Origin: Hyphomicrobium sp.
GTDB taxonomy: Bacteria > Pseudomonadota > Alphaproteobacteria > Rhizobiales > Hyphomicrobiaceae
Assembly: GCA_016793445.1 (NCBI GenBank)
Contig: JAEUME010000013.1
Span: 42,401 to 106,400 of the forward strand
Direction of reading: 5' to 3'
DNA: 64,000 nt
The translations under genes and the position numbers were made by a program. Below are positions 49,875 through 58,439 of the stretch, in pieces. Each line of letters opens with the position of its first letter. Within the stretch, counting starts at the first letter, position 1. Under the pieces are notes generated by a model. That model saw nothing but the letters and a program-made list of their open reading frames with translations. It made no database searches and had not been told where the DNA came from.

Positions 49875-50212
49875 CAAATCCCCATTTGCAGATTTGTGCG
49901 ATCCCCTCACCTACAGACAAACGAACCGCAAAACCGGCGCCACATCGAAGACCGCCAAGGCGCGCAATCTAATTGTGAGGTGAGATGGCTTCGTTCTCAC
50001 GTCACCTGATGCCGCGGCGGCCACCGACCGGGATGGCTCAGGTGATCGTCTGCCCGCCATGGCAAATCACAAACTCCACAAATCCATATTTGCCCAAATA
50101 GCCAAGTGTGGCACTGCGCAGTTATTCAGTTGGCGGAATGAACGAATACACTACCATGGACTTGTGCGCTTGTGTGTTCGCGCAAATCCCTAAGTACCCA
50201 AATCCATATTTG
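49875..50212. promoter_or_regulatory. Partition-type palindromes, copies 2-4 before parA
   Basis: CAAATCCCCATTTG at 49875-49888, then CAAATCCATATTTG twice, at 50079-50092 and 50199-50212, exactly 120 bases apart. Arms CAAAT/ATTTG are perfect, spacer 4. The last copy ends 9 bases before the parA ATG. Candidate parS and operator for the RHH protein. Confidence 0.6.
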
Positions 50213-50221
50213 AGGCCTTGT

Positions 50222-50890
50222 ATGATTATCACGTTTGCGTCCTCCAAAGGCGGTGTCGGCAAGTCCACGACCTGCGCCGCCATAGCTTCCGCCCTGGCGC
50301 TGAACGGCGAGCGCGTTCTTCTCATCGACCTCGATCAAAACCGCACACTCGACCGCTGGGCCAAGAAGGCGCCCATCGAGGGGCTCACGGTCTCGGCCAT
50401 CGATCCGCAGAAATTCGGCAGCTTCTTTCGCGAGAAGGAGGCCTCAGGCCACTACGACCACATCTGCATCGACTTGCCCGGCAACCGCGAGGTGACGCTA
50501 TTCAAGGCGCTTGCGAGGTCCGACTTGGTGGTGATCCCCGCGCAAGCCTCCGAGCCGGATCTGCGCGAAGCGCTTGTGGTGGTGAGTGATATCCGGGACG
50601 TGGCCGAGACGACCGGCCGGCCGATCCCATACCGATTGCTGCTGACCAAGATTTATCCGCTACGCACACGCGTGACCGATTTCGCGTACGCCGAACTGGC
50701 GCGCCTCGGGCTGCCGCTGTTCCGCACCGCGCTCGTCGAGCGCTCGGCCTATCGCGAGATGTTCTTGAACGGCCATCCACCGGTTCTGACAGAGCCGGGG
50801 AAGGGGGCAGGGCAGGAGATTATCGATCTTCTCGCTGAAATCCGCGCCATCGTGGCCGACACCAAATCCGAACTTCGCAAGGCAGGCTAA
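50222..50890 (+). CDS. parA: ParA partition ATPase (small, type Ib)
   Basis: 222 residues with the deviant Walker A SSKGGVGKST (Lys9, Lys14), Walker A' LLIDLDQNRTL, and Walker B-like HICIDLPGN. It lacks an N-terminal DNA-binding domain, as in type Ib partition ATPases, so repression falls to the RHH partner. ATG at 50222 puts the Walker motif at the correct distance; the frame running back to 50108 crosses the palindromes. Two bases from the next gene. Confidence 0.92.
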   Translation: MIITFASSKGGVGKSTTCAAIASALALNGERVLLIDLDQNRTLDRWAKKAPIEGLTVSAIDPQKFGSFFREKEASGHYDHICIDLPGNREVTLFKALARSDLVVIPAQASEPDLREALVVVSDIRDVAETTGRPIPYRLLLTKIYPLRTRVTDFAYAELARLGLPLFRTALVERSAYREMFLNGHPPVLTEPGKGAGQEIIDLLAEIRAIVADTKSELRKAG

Positions 50891-50892
50891 GC

Positions 50893-51294
50893 ATGAGCAA
50901 ACAACGCGCACCATTTCTTCCCGTATCCAGTGACATCGACGACGACAAGCTCGAGCGCCTGGCGCGCGACAAAGGCGTCGGCGCTTTCGTGAAGCCAGCC
51001 TCTAATCCCAATGGGGCAGGGGAGGGGGCACAAGAACCTGCAGCAGTAGCTGCAGCGCCCAAGCAGAAGGCGGAGGCGCCTGCCGCAGACACCGGCGCCA
51101 CGCCGCGCAGCCGCATGAAGACCGTGAACCTGGAATTGCCGGACTATGTCTGGACTGAGCTCAAGATCCGGTCCGCACACAGGCAGACGAGCGTACGGCA
51201 CATCATCATGACCGCACTCAAGGGCGACGGCATCAGCATCGCCGACGTCGACATGGTGGAAGATGGACGCAGGTTGAGGGGCGCCAACGTTTAG
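50893..51294 (+). CDS. RHH centromere-binding protein (ParG/ParB-like)
   Basis: 133 residues: a low-complexity linker rich in Ala, Pro and Gln and a C-terminal ribbon-helix-helix domain (MKTVNLELPDYVWTELKIRSAHRQTSVRHIIMTALKGDG, residues 75-113). Small RHH proteins following a type Ib ParA are the centromere-binding factors (ParG, Omega). The N-terminal arm would stimulate ParA. Directly coupled to parA. Confidence 0.82.
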   Translation: MSKQRAPFLPVSSDIDDDKLERLARDKGVGAFVKPASNPNGAGEGAQEPAAVAAAPKQKAEAPAADTGATPRSRMKTVNLELPDYVWTELKIRSAHRQTSVRHIIMTALKGDGISIADVDMVEDGRRLRGANV

Positions 51295-51312
51295 GCTTGA
51301 GGTCCGCGAGCC

Positions 51313-51543
51313 ATGTGGCAACTCTACCGGACCAACGATGTCGGTGAGTGGACCTTGGTGGAAACGGTCTCCGGTCTGTCCGCTGCCGTAAGGCGCATCA
51401 TTGAACTCGAAGACGCGCCCGTCGACGGCCTCCAACTGGAAGCTTACGTCTCGGCAGCACCATCCTCGGATCGCGATGCGCTCGATCATCTGGAGTTCAC
51501 TGGCAAGGCGACGGCCTACGCCATCAAGCGGCTGATCCAGTAA
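51313..51543 (+). CDS. Small hypothetical protein of the par operon
   Basis: 76 residues; acidic, alpha/beta-looking (MWQLYRTNDVGEWTLVETVSGLSAAVRRIIELEDAP). Begins 18 bases after the RHH gene, so part of the same operon. GTCCGCGAG-type weak ribosome site. No family recognised. Confidence 0.55.
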   Translation: MWQLYRTNDVGEWTLVETVSGLSAAVRRIIELEDAPVDGLQLEAYVSAAPSSDRDALDHLEFTGKATAYAIKRLIQ

Positions 51544-51564
51544 GGCACCAAGAGCGCAAGAACC

Positions 51565-51578
51565 CAATTGGGGATTTG
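51565..51578. promoter_or_regulatory. Partition-type palindrome, copy 5
   Basis: CAATTGGGGATTTG, the reverse complement of CAAATCCCCAATTG, one base off the consensus, 22 bases past the third gene of the par operon. Confidence 0.4.
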
Positions 51579-51690
51579 CTCATTGAAACACTCACGCCAG
51601 TTTTTCCTAGATCGCCGGCGGTTGAGGATGCACAATTGTAGGAACGCGCACAGCGCCCGCAAGGCCTTCTAAAATTACCCGGATGGATTC

Positions 51691-52134
51691 ATGAAAATTC
51701 GACACATAGCCCTCTGCCTTTCAATTCTGATCGCACTTTGCGCTCCAGCTGCAGCCGAAGAGAAGATCTTCGGAACGCTCTACAAGAACCCCGGCTGCAC
51801 ATGCTGTGATAAGCATGCCGCCTATCTTGAAGAGCATGGGTTCGAGGTCACAGTCGTGCCGTCGCCGGACCTCCAGTCAATACGCAAAAAACTGGGCGTG
51901 CCGAAGGCTGTGGAAGGGTGTCATGTCATGGTGGTCGACGGATACTTGGTCGAGGGCCACGTACCTTACACACCCATCAAGCGCATGCTGACTGAAAAGC
52001 CTAAGATCATGGGTATCGCACTGCCTGGAATGCCTACAGGGTCTCCAGGGATGGACGGAACCAAAGAAGGGCCGTTCGAAATTTTGGCGATCACCGCTGA
52101 CGGTGAGCCTGCTCAAGTCTACGCAGTCGAGTAA
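51691..52134 (+). CDS. DUF411 periplasmic metal-binding protein
   Basis: 147 residues: signal peptide (IALCLSILIALCAPAAAEE) then the DUF411 domain with YKNPGCTCCDKHAAYLEEHGFEV (Cys-x-Cys-Cys), VEGCHVMVVDGYLVEGHVP and IKRMLTEKPKIMGIALPGMPTGSPGM. DUF411 proteins accompany copper-resistance genes and probably bind copper in the periplasm. Here it is alone, with no cop genes in view. Confidence 0.9.
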   Translation: MKIRHIALCLSILIALCAPAAAEEKIFGTLYKNPGCTCCDKHAAYLEEHGFEVTVVPSPDLQSIRKKLGVPKAVEGCHVMVVDGYLVEGHVPYTPIKRMLTEKPKIMGIALPGMPTGSPGMDGTKEGPFEILAITADGEPAQVYAVE

Positions 52135-52295
52135 CATGCTTCGCGCAATCTGGCATAACGCGACGTGCCCCGCAGTCCGGCTGCACCGTGTTCGATACTT
52201 CCAGACCGAAGTGAAGTTTCATGGTGCGGCGAGCCTCTGAGCCAGACACACCAATACGGTGGATATTAACCCGATCTCCGGTTGGACTCCTGTAA

Positions 52296-52334
52296 ATACG
52301 GACATACGGTTTTTCGTATGTCCCGAGCCGTATT
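52296..52334. promoter_or_regulatory. Nested palindromes across a start codon
   Basis: Inner arms GGACATACG (52300-52308) and CGTATGTCC (52315-52323) with spacer GTTTTT; outer arms AATACGG (52296-52302) and CCGTATT (52328-52334). The start ATG at 52318 lies in the inner right arm. May be an operator or an RNA hairpin that hides the start. Confidence 0.5.
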
Positions 52335-53376
52335 CCGTTTGTCTGTCGCCGATGAGCGGCTGACGCAGCGCCACGCCGAAATGTATGACACTGGCGCGGC
52401 GCAGAGCCGTGGGCATCTGGATTGGTTGCCCGAGGCCCTCCTCCACCTGCTGGATCATTCGTTGGCCAAAGGCACGCGCGTGGGCTTTGGCGTGCCGCTG
52501 ACCTTGCTCGACTACGGCAGCGGCCACAGCACGCTCGTCGACTGGGTCGGCCGCATCATCGATGCGCATCAGAAACGTCTTGGTGTCATGCATGTTCGCG
52601 CCACCACTCGGGAACTGTGGGAAGAGGTTCTTCCGTCTGTGACGTTTGTGATTGAGCGCTATGCGCAAGGGATGGCTGACGCGGAGCTGGTGGCGGCCTA
52701 TGAGCAGCAATTCGGGGTGGCCAAGTGGCCGAAGACCAAGGTCGTGAAGTTCGATCCCGCCATTTCCGAACTGAGCAAACTCTCAGTGACGGAGGCGCAT
52801 TTTGCCTACTGCATCGATGTGCTGGCATCGGTGCCGGTACTCTCGCGGCACATGGGTTCGCCGGTACGGCCGCTCGCTAATACGCTCAATCTGCTGGCAG
52901 CCCTATCACGGGGCATCTTCATGGTGACGCCCAATAGTCTCTCGCCTGAAGCCCTGCCGCACCAACACAACCCCCATTGCACCATTATGAGCGGGGAGGA
53001 GTGGCACGAGACCTTGAAGCTCTATTGGAGCGAGCGTGCCTCGCCCGTGCTCTCGCGGGACATGACGGCCGTGGCCTTCACATCGTGGGAGCCATCACGG
53101 GATGTCCAGAACCTGCAGTACCAGTTCGCTGCCACTTACGGACTCATCGACCGTATTCCGCAGCCATCGGCGAGTTTGCCGCCCGCCAAGTATCGTGCCT
53201 TGAAGGCGCTGCAGAACCATAAGCTCACGACCATCTTCGAGAATGCCCAGTGGTGGGCGGGTCTGCATCCCGGTGCCGTGTTACAGCAGGGATTTCACGC
53301 CGTTTTGCAAGGCGTGCGGTTGCCGATCGCAGCAGGGGAGTGTGCGTCACGCCGGGAGCGCTTGCGACTGTGTTAG
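52318..53376 (+). CDS. Unrecognised 352-residue island protein
   Basis: From ATG 52318 (alternative ATG 52381). Mixed alpha/beta composition: GVPLTLLDYGSGHSTLVDWVGRIIDAHQKRLGVMHVRATTRELWEEVLPSV and CIDVLASVPVLSRHMGSPVRPLANTLNLLAALSRGIFMVTP. LDYGSGHST faintly recalls a Gly-rich cofactor loop but the rest does not support a methyltransferase. No membrane segments. Ends with a basic tail. Function unknown. Confidence 0.65.
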   Translation: MSRAVFRLSVADERLTQRHAEMYDTGAAQSRGHLDWLPEALLHLLDHSLAKGTRVGFGVPLTLLDYGSGHSTLVDWVGRIIDAHQKRLGVMHVRATTRELWEEVLPSVTFVIERYAQGMADAELVAAYEQQFGVAKWPKTKVVKFDPAISELSKLSVTEAHFAYCIDVLASVPVLSRHMGSPVRPLANTLNLLAALSRGIFMVTPNSLSPEALPHQHNPHCTIMSGEEWHETLKLYWSERASPVLSRDMTAVAFTSWEPSRDVQNLQYQFAATYGLIDRIPQPSASLPPAKYRALKALQNHKLTTIFENAQWWAGLHPGAVLQQGFHAVLQGVRLPIAAGECASRRERLRLC

Positions 53377-53623
53377 AGGTCTCAACTTGAGAAATAATCC
53401 ACAGAAGATTGGTTTTTTCTCACGTAGTGGGAAATTCTGAAGTTTCAGAAAGTGAATGCCGCATCCGCCGTGCGTCGGCGGACCGGGCTGTCGTGAACGG
53501 AGCCCCGAAAGGTCTCCGCCAGCCGGCTTCCATCCCTTGCGGAGTGCTGCAGCGCAGCGTGATCGCGAGTCATGCTCCGACATCATCGCCCTCGTGGTTC
53601 AACAGCCAACGAAGGAGATGACC

Positions 53624-54124
53624 ATGACCACAGCTCTCAAATACACCACCCATGAAGGCACCCAGAAAGTCGTGCCGCTCGATACCGTGCGTATCATTCG
53701 CCCCTTGAGCGATGACGAGAAGGATCGTGCCAAGGCAAGCCTCAAGGAAAAGCGCAACATCGATATCGATACCGACCGCGTCTCGGTCCGCATCGAGTTC
53801 ACCGACAAGACCTCGAAGCTCGCCCGCGAGAATCTTGAGGCATTGCGGGCCCAGGGTGTTGCGCTCGTGAACTTGGGGTCCGAACGCTACGTGCCGGCGG
53901 CCAACATCACCGCGGCCGAGGCGTTCTCGAAAGAAGATGCCGATCGCCTCAAAGAGGACGAGTACACGCTGAAGCAGACCTTCCGCGCCAAGGTCGAGAC
54001 CAAGGCCGGGACCATCCTCTCGTCGGCTACGCCGCAGCAGGTGATGGACCGTCGCGCCAAGGCGCTCGAAGCCTCCAATACCAATGCGGCTCCCGCAGCG
54101 GCGCCCAAACCCAAAGTCGCCTAA
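53624..54124 (+). CDS. Unrecognised soluble island protein
   Basis: 166 residues from ATG 53624, chosen because AAGGAG is 6 bases upstream. Highly charged and helical (LSDDEKDRAKASLKEKRNIDIDTDRVSVRIEFTDKTSKLARENLEALRAQG), ending in an Ala/Pro tail. No domain recognised. The 240 bases before it contain no gene but a GC-rich palindromic stretch (about 53480-53520). The next small gene starts 6 bases after its stop, so the two are an operon. Confidence 0.6.
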   Translation: MTTALKYTTHEGTQKVVPLDTVRIIRPLSDDEKDRAKASLKEKRNIDIDTDRVSVRIEFTDKTSKLARENLEALRAQGVALVNLGSERYVPAANITAAEAFSKEDADRLKEDEYTLKQTFRAKVETKAGTILSSATPQQVMDRRAKALEASNTNAAPAAAPKPKVA

Positions 54125-54130
54125 GGTCCC

Positions 54131-54385
54131 GTGCGCCACATCACCATCCGGCGCGTGTTCTCAGATGCCACGCTGGCTCGTCTTGATTTTGACGAGCCAG
54201 TGTCGGCTCTCGACCCTGCGACCGGCATTCTTCTCCACTACCGCTACGAGCCCGATGTCGGCGGCGTCCTGCGCTTATTCGGACCTGCTCTTGGCATTGC
54301 GCCCATCGTCGTCGGATGCACGGCCAACGACATCAACACGGTGTCTACATTGCTCCTCGACGGCATACGTCTCCAGATCAACTGA
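54131..54385 (+). CDS. Small hypothetical protein
   Basis: 84 residues from a GTG with AAGG upstream. Sequence RRVFSDATLARLDFDEPVSALDPATGILLHYRYEPDVGGVLRLFGPALG has no known family. Short gaps on both sides (6 bases up; metallophosphoesterase start 45 bases down) put it in one transcription unit with its neighbours. Confidence 0.5.
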   Translation: MRHITIRRVFSDATLARLDFDEPVSALDPATGILLHYRYEPDVGGVLRLFGPALGIAPIVVGCTANDINTVSTLLLDGIRLQIN

Positions 54386-54430
54386 TCAATGCCTTGCGTT
54401 CGCCGACTACGGTACGTATTCAGCGCCGCT

Positions 54431-55132
54431 ATGAACGCAGAAACCATCCATAAAACCCGCCCCATCGTCGCCATCGGCGATGTGCATGGCATGACCGACC
54501 TTCTGGCCGAGGCTCTTGCTGTGGCAGAAGCAGAAGGCGCGTTCCCAGTGCTTCTAGGCGATCTCGTCGACAAGGGGCCGGACAGTGTCGGCGTCCTGCG
54601 CATGGTGGTGCCGCGCTTGGCCGCCGGCACCATGGCCATCGTGCGCGGCAATCACGACGAGCGGCTATTGAAGAGCCTGATCAAACCTGACGGCAAAAAG
54701 ACCCGCGTTTTGGTCGACCTCATGGCTGCAGCCGATGCAGAAGAGCTAGCAGCGCAAACGAGTGCTGTGCTTTCGGTCGCGCCGTACTGGATTTCAGTGC
54801 CGGGGCATATTCTGGTGCATGGAGCCTTCCATCCCGAGATGCTGACCTGCCCGTCGAGAGGGCAGGCGGCCGACGTCCCGCGCAAGCTTAAGGCGCTGTC
54901 GCTTTATGGCGAGACCGATGGCAGCCTCAATGAGGAAGGCTATCCCATACGCACGTATGCATGGGTGAGCCGCATCCCGGAAGGTCTCACCGTCATCGTC
55001 GGCCATGACACGCGCCAGATGCACGAGCCGCTCGTGGTCCATAACGGGCAGGGTGGCCGCGCGGTGTTTCTCGACACGGGTGCCGCCAAAGGCGGACGCC
55101 TGTCGACGTGGACGATACCGGCTCTGGCATAA
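54431..55132 (+). CDS. Calcineurin-like metallophosphoesterase
   Basis: 233 residues from ATG 54431 (54389 possible). All metal-binding motifs of the PPP/Ap4A-hydrolase group are present: IGDVHGMTDLL, LGDLVDKGPDSVGV, VRGNHDERLL, VHGAFHP and VGHDTRQ. It should cleave phosphoproteins, dinucleoside polyphosphates or RNA-end phosphates. Its place before an OLD nuclease in an island makes a defence or nucleic-acid repair role worth testing, but by itself it is a general phosphatase. Confidence 0.88.
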   Translation: MNAETIHKTRPIVAIGDVHGMTDLLAEALAVAEAEGAFPVLLGDLVDKGPDSVGVLRMVVPRLAAGTMAIVRGNHDERLLKSLIKPDGKKTRVLVDLMAAADAEELAAQTSAVLSVAPYWISVPGHILVHGAFHPEMLTCPSRGQAADVPRKLKALSLYGETDGSLNEEGYPIRTYAWVSRIPEGLTVIVGHDTRQMHEPLVVHNGQGGRAVFLDTGAAKGGRLSTWTIPALA

Positions 55133-55363
55133 CCGCTGCTTCGCGCTTGGGCTTCGCTCTGAACTCACCAAGGGGATAGCCCGCCATCCCTCTGCGCCGC
55201 CGTGCTCGCCAGCTGTCGTGAGCGAGCGACGGACGGCTCCGAGGGGATGGCTACTAATAAACGCTCTCAGTCTGCGTATATCCGTGGATAGTAGTGGCGG
55301 CATTGTAGGAAAGCCGGCGCAGGACCGGCTATGTTCAAAGCTAACATCACGGGGAGGGGCGTA

Positions 55364-57292
55364 ATGATCATCAAATCGATAGTGCTCGAAAACTTCCGCG
55401 CCTATCGCACTCGAACAGTCATCCCCGTCTCGCGGCTCACCGCGTTCATCGGGAAGAACGATGCCGGAAAGTCAACGATACTCGAAGCATTGGACATATA
55501 CTTCGAGGGCGGCACGATCAAAATAGAAAGTGCTGATGCGAGCAAGGGCGGAGATCCCAAGAACGTCCGCATTGGGGTCGTCTTCACAGAACTTCCCACG
55601 CAGGTTGTCCTTGACTCAAAGGCACCGACCACTTTCGCCAATGAATTTCTACTCAATCACGACGGCGACCTCGAAATTCACAAGGTCTTTAACTGTGGAA
55701 ATGCGACGCCAAAGGCTAGTGTTTTCGCACGTGCGAACCATCCGGGCGCCAAGGACGTTTCTGACCTCCTGCAGAAACAGCAGAAAGATCTCAAGGCTAT
55801 TATCAAAGAAAAGCAACTAGAGAATAATTGCAACCAGACAGAAAACCCCTCGATGCGTCACGCGATCTACAATGCTCAGGGCGACTTGGGATTGCAGCTG
55901 CGGGACGTTCCTCTAAACGACGACAACGGAAAGGCAATCTGGTCCGCCCTGCAGAATTATCTACCGATATTTGCGCTTTTCCAGTCCGATCGGCCGAGTA
56001 GCGATCAAGATCCAGAAGTCCAGAACCCGATGAAGGTCGCGATTGAGCAGGCTCTCGATCAACTACAGAACGAACTGGACGCGATCACCGATCAAGTTCG
56101 TAAGAAAGCCGAAGAGACCGCCAGTCGCACACTCGCAAAGCTACAGGCCTCTTATCCCAATATGGCTTCCAGCCTGCAACCCAAGTTCAAGAAGCCCGCC
56201 TGGAAAAGCATCTTCAAGCTAGACCTCGAAGCGGATGACGGCATTCCGCTCAACAAACGTGGTTCAGGTGTTCGCCGCCTAGTTCTGCTCAGTTTCTTTC
56301 AAGCGGAAGCTGAGAAGAAGAGGCAGGCGGCGGCAGAAGGGCAGCCAGAGCCTCGCCGTGTAGTTTACGCTATCGAAGAACCGGAGACGTCTCAACATCC
56401 AGATAGCCAAGAGCAAGTCATCAATGCGCTCTTGGAGCTGGCCGAAGCGGGTGACCAGGTACTACTCACAACCCATGTTCCAGGCCTGGCCGGCTTGATC
56501 CCATTACCAAGCCTCAGGTTCATCGACCGTCTCCCCGAGACCAAGGATATTCGTGTCAGAGCGGGCACTTCCGAGGTCTACAGCGAAATCGCAGAAGCCC
56601 TCGGCGTCTTGCCAGACCCGATGCAGGGGCAAGGGCTAAGGGTCGCTGTTCTGGTAGAGGGCAAGAATGACATCGATGCCCTTCGCTCTATGGCAATGGT
56701 TCTCGCAGCAGCAGGCGAAGTTGCGGCGCTAGATGACAACGTTATTTTTTGGACGATCGGCGGCGGCGATAGCACGCTTAAGGATTGGATCGAACGCAAG
56801 TACCTAGACAAGCTCGGAATTCATCAGGTCATAATCCAGGACTCGGACCGGAGCGCAGCAGCGATACCGTTGAGCATTGAGAAGGCAAGCTGGCTACAGG
56901 CCATGCAGGCGCTCCCAAACGTCACTGCCTTCCTCACGCGCAAGCGCAATATGGATAACTACCTTCATCCTGATGTCGTCTCCCGTTTGACGGGAGGGCG
57001 CGCAGCGCTCCAACACGGAATTGACGTAGATTACGTACGAATGGCAGACGAGCTTTCGTCGTGCATCACTGCAGCTAGGGCAAATGGACCGCTTCCTTTT
57101 AATCCTGTCGATCATGACGGCAGGCCGATACAAGGCTTTAGCAGGAACGTTTGTAAGCGCATTATAAGTTCGTACCTTTTGCGCAATATGACCGCCAATG
57201 AGATTAGGCAGCGCTCGCAATTTCAGGATGGTGCCGTTCAGCGGCACGAAGTCTTGGAATGGATTGCGGAGATCGCCAACCGCTCACAATAG
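55364..57292 (+). CDS. OLD-family ATP-dependent endonuclease
   Basis: 642 residues. ABC-type ATPase with Walker A GKNDAGKST (residues 30-38) and Walker B region RRVVYAIEEPETSQHPDSQEQV near 340, then a C-terminal Toprim domain (VLVEGKNDIDAL with Glu432; WTIGGGDS; IIQDSDRS). This is the OLD nuclease layout. No UvrD-like GajB follows, so Gabija is not supported; a stand-alone (class 1-type) OLD is likely. GGAGG precedes the ATG. The region is AT-richer than its neighbours, a sign of separate acquisition. Confidence 0.9.
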   Translation: MIIKSIVLENFRAYRTRTVIPVSRLTAFIGKNDAGKSTILEALDIYFEGGTIKIESADASKGGDPKNVRIGVVFTELPTQVVLDSKAPTTFANEFLLNHDGDLEIHKVFNCGNATPKASVFARANHPGAKDVSDLLQKQQKDLKAIIKEKQLENNCNQTENPSMRHAIYNAQGDLGLQLRDVPLNDDNGKAIWSALQNYLPIFALFQSDRPSSDQDPEVQNPMKVAIEQALDQLQNELDAITDQVRKKAEETASRTLAKLQASYPNMASSLQPKFKKPAWKSIFKLDLEADDGIPLNKRGSGVRRLVLLSFFQAEAEKKRQAAAEGQPEPRRVVYAIEEPETSQHPDSQEQVINALLELAEAGDQVLLTTHVPGLAGLIPLPSLRFIDRLPETKDIRVRAGTSEVYSEIAEALGVLPDPMQGQGLRVAVLVEGKNDIDALRSMAMVLAAAGEVAALDDNVIFWTIGGGDSTLKDWIERKYLDKLGIHQVIIQDSDRSAAAIPLSIEKASWLQAMQALPNVTAFLTRKRNMDNYLHPDVVSRLTGGRAALQHGIDVDYVRMADELSSCITAARANGPLPFNPVDHDGRPIQGFSRNVCKRIISSYLLRNMTANEIRQRSQFQDGAVQRHEVLEWIAEIANRSQ

Positions 57293-57598
57293 GGCGGTAG
57301 TCCTCAGCTCGACGCTTCTCCGCAATCGCTTGACTGGTCGAAGTCGGAGGCAGCCTCATATCTGGTGCGCTTCGCTGACCCCGCTCAACCGGCCCCAGTC
57401 ATTGCCGCCGTTGATGCCATCGCGCGCGAGGCCTGCAAGGCCGCTTGCTTCAGTCGCTGACGCTCCTTGCAGCTGCGCGCCGCCGAGGCGGTGCGGCAAG
57501 GCCGCAGCCATTGCACGCCACGCTTCTCCGCGATGGCGAGGAAACCGGCGTCAGGGGCCGCGATCGGCGCGGCTCCGTCAAGAAAGGACGCCCCACCA
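57293..57598. other. Gene-free stretch between OLD and DUF6876 genes
   Basis: 306 bases, GC-rich, with imperfect repeats of CTTCTCCGC-A/G-ATNGC at 57327 and 57531. Frames present do not look coding. It probably carries the promoter of the DUF6876 gene. Confidence 0.35.
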
Positions 57599-57958
57599 AT
57601 GACCAAAACCCTCACCAACTCGGATCTCGCCCAGTTCACCGGCACCGAACAGCTTTATCGCCACGGCCTGGTTCGCCATATCGTCTATACCGATGGTGCC
57701 CGCCACGTGGCCCAGGCCGGGGAAGCCTACTGGCTGCTCGACAAGATCGCCTGCGCCCAGCTCGAGCCGCACATCGCCCGAGAGGAGTTCCAGCTCTGGA
57801 CACTCACGGTGAACCAAGACCTCTCAGCCGAGCTTGTCTGCACCGATGGCAACGGGGTGACTCTCACAAGCGAGAAGATCTCCTTCACCGACTTCCCGCT
57901 GCCGGTCATCAAGCTCTACGTGGTCAACAACACCATCCTGGTGCCGAGCGAATACTAA
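57599..57958 (+). CDS. DUF6876 family protein
   Basis: 119 residues that match the small plasmid/island family DUF6876 as I recall it: LAQFTGTEQLYRHGLVRHIVYTDGARHVAQAGEAYWLLDKIACAQL, with IKLYVVNNTILVPSEY at the end. Function unknown; typical of mobile elements of Proteobacteria. AAAGGA lies about 11 bases before the ATG. Confidence 0.75.
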   Translation: MTKTLTNSDLAQFTGTEQLYRHGLVRHIVYTDGARHVAQAGEAYWLLDKIACAQLEPHIAREEFQLWTLTVNQDLSAELVCTDGNGVTLTSEKISFTDFPLPVIKLYVVNNTILVPSEY

Positions 57959-58115
57959 TCTCCTTTGCGCCTCGCTCGGACTGACCAGGCGGGGCGCTTA
58001 AGGTCGCCGATCCGACTTATCCACATTCCATAAGCTGTGCATGACATCGACGATTGACGTCACGCGTCATCGACCTGCATGGTCTCCTTGCGGCTATACA
58101 GGGGAGGGCTGCTTC

Positions 58116-58439
58116 ATGGCGCGACCAGCTGTTCATCCAGGTAAGGTGCTTGCGGAAGAACTCGCATCCATTGGCGTGTCCGCGACTGAACTTGCGCGGC
58201 AGCTCGAAGTGCCACCAAACCGCATAAGTCAGATAATCAATGGCAAGCGCACTATTACCGGCGATACAGCTCTGAGACTAGCGCATTGGCTCAAAACCAC
58301 GCCAGAACTCTGGCTTAAGCTTCAAGCCGACTACGATCTCGACATTGCCCGGCGAGCTTCAGGAGACCGCATTCGCTGCCTGCCAACGAAGGCGAGCGGA
58401 ACAAACACGGCCGCAACACGCGGAGGTCGCGGTGGCTGA
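58116..58439 (+). CDS. HigA/VapI-type XRE regulator without toxin gene
   Basis: 107 residues with the HigA helix-turn-helix (HPGKVLAEELASIGVSATELARQLEVPPNRISQIINGKRTITGDTALRLAHWLKTTPELWLKLQADYDLDIA). Usually paired with HigB, but no HigB-sized gene is found upstream (157 bases to DUF6876), and its end overlaps the next gene. It may instead control the restriction block that follows. GGGGAGGG lies before the ATG at 58116. Confidence 0.88.
   Translation: MARPAVHPGKVLAEELASIGVSATELARQLEVPPNRISQIINGKRTITGDTALRLAHWLKTTPELWLKLQADYDLDIARRASGDRIRCLPTKASGTNTAATRGGRGG

Larger units (their letters stand above)
49250..50221. other. Gene-free origin/centromere region
   Basis: Nearly 1 kb between the iteron array and parA. 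An open frame at 49327-49659 has no ribosome site and unlikely composition, so I do not call it. The region holds an AT-rich stretch next to the iterons, the iteron palindrome at 49782, three partition-type palindromes and the direct and inverted GGTGA/TCACC motifs near 49978-50005. Confidence 0.6.

Noticed and set aside
55364..57292. Gabija defence system
   Set aside because: The OLD protein resembles GajA in layout but no GajB (UvrD-like helicase) gene follows.
58116..58439. HigBA toxin-antitoxin pair
   Set aside because: No HigB-like frame of about 90 residues lies upstream or downstream; the next gene overlaps and is a helicase.
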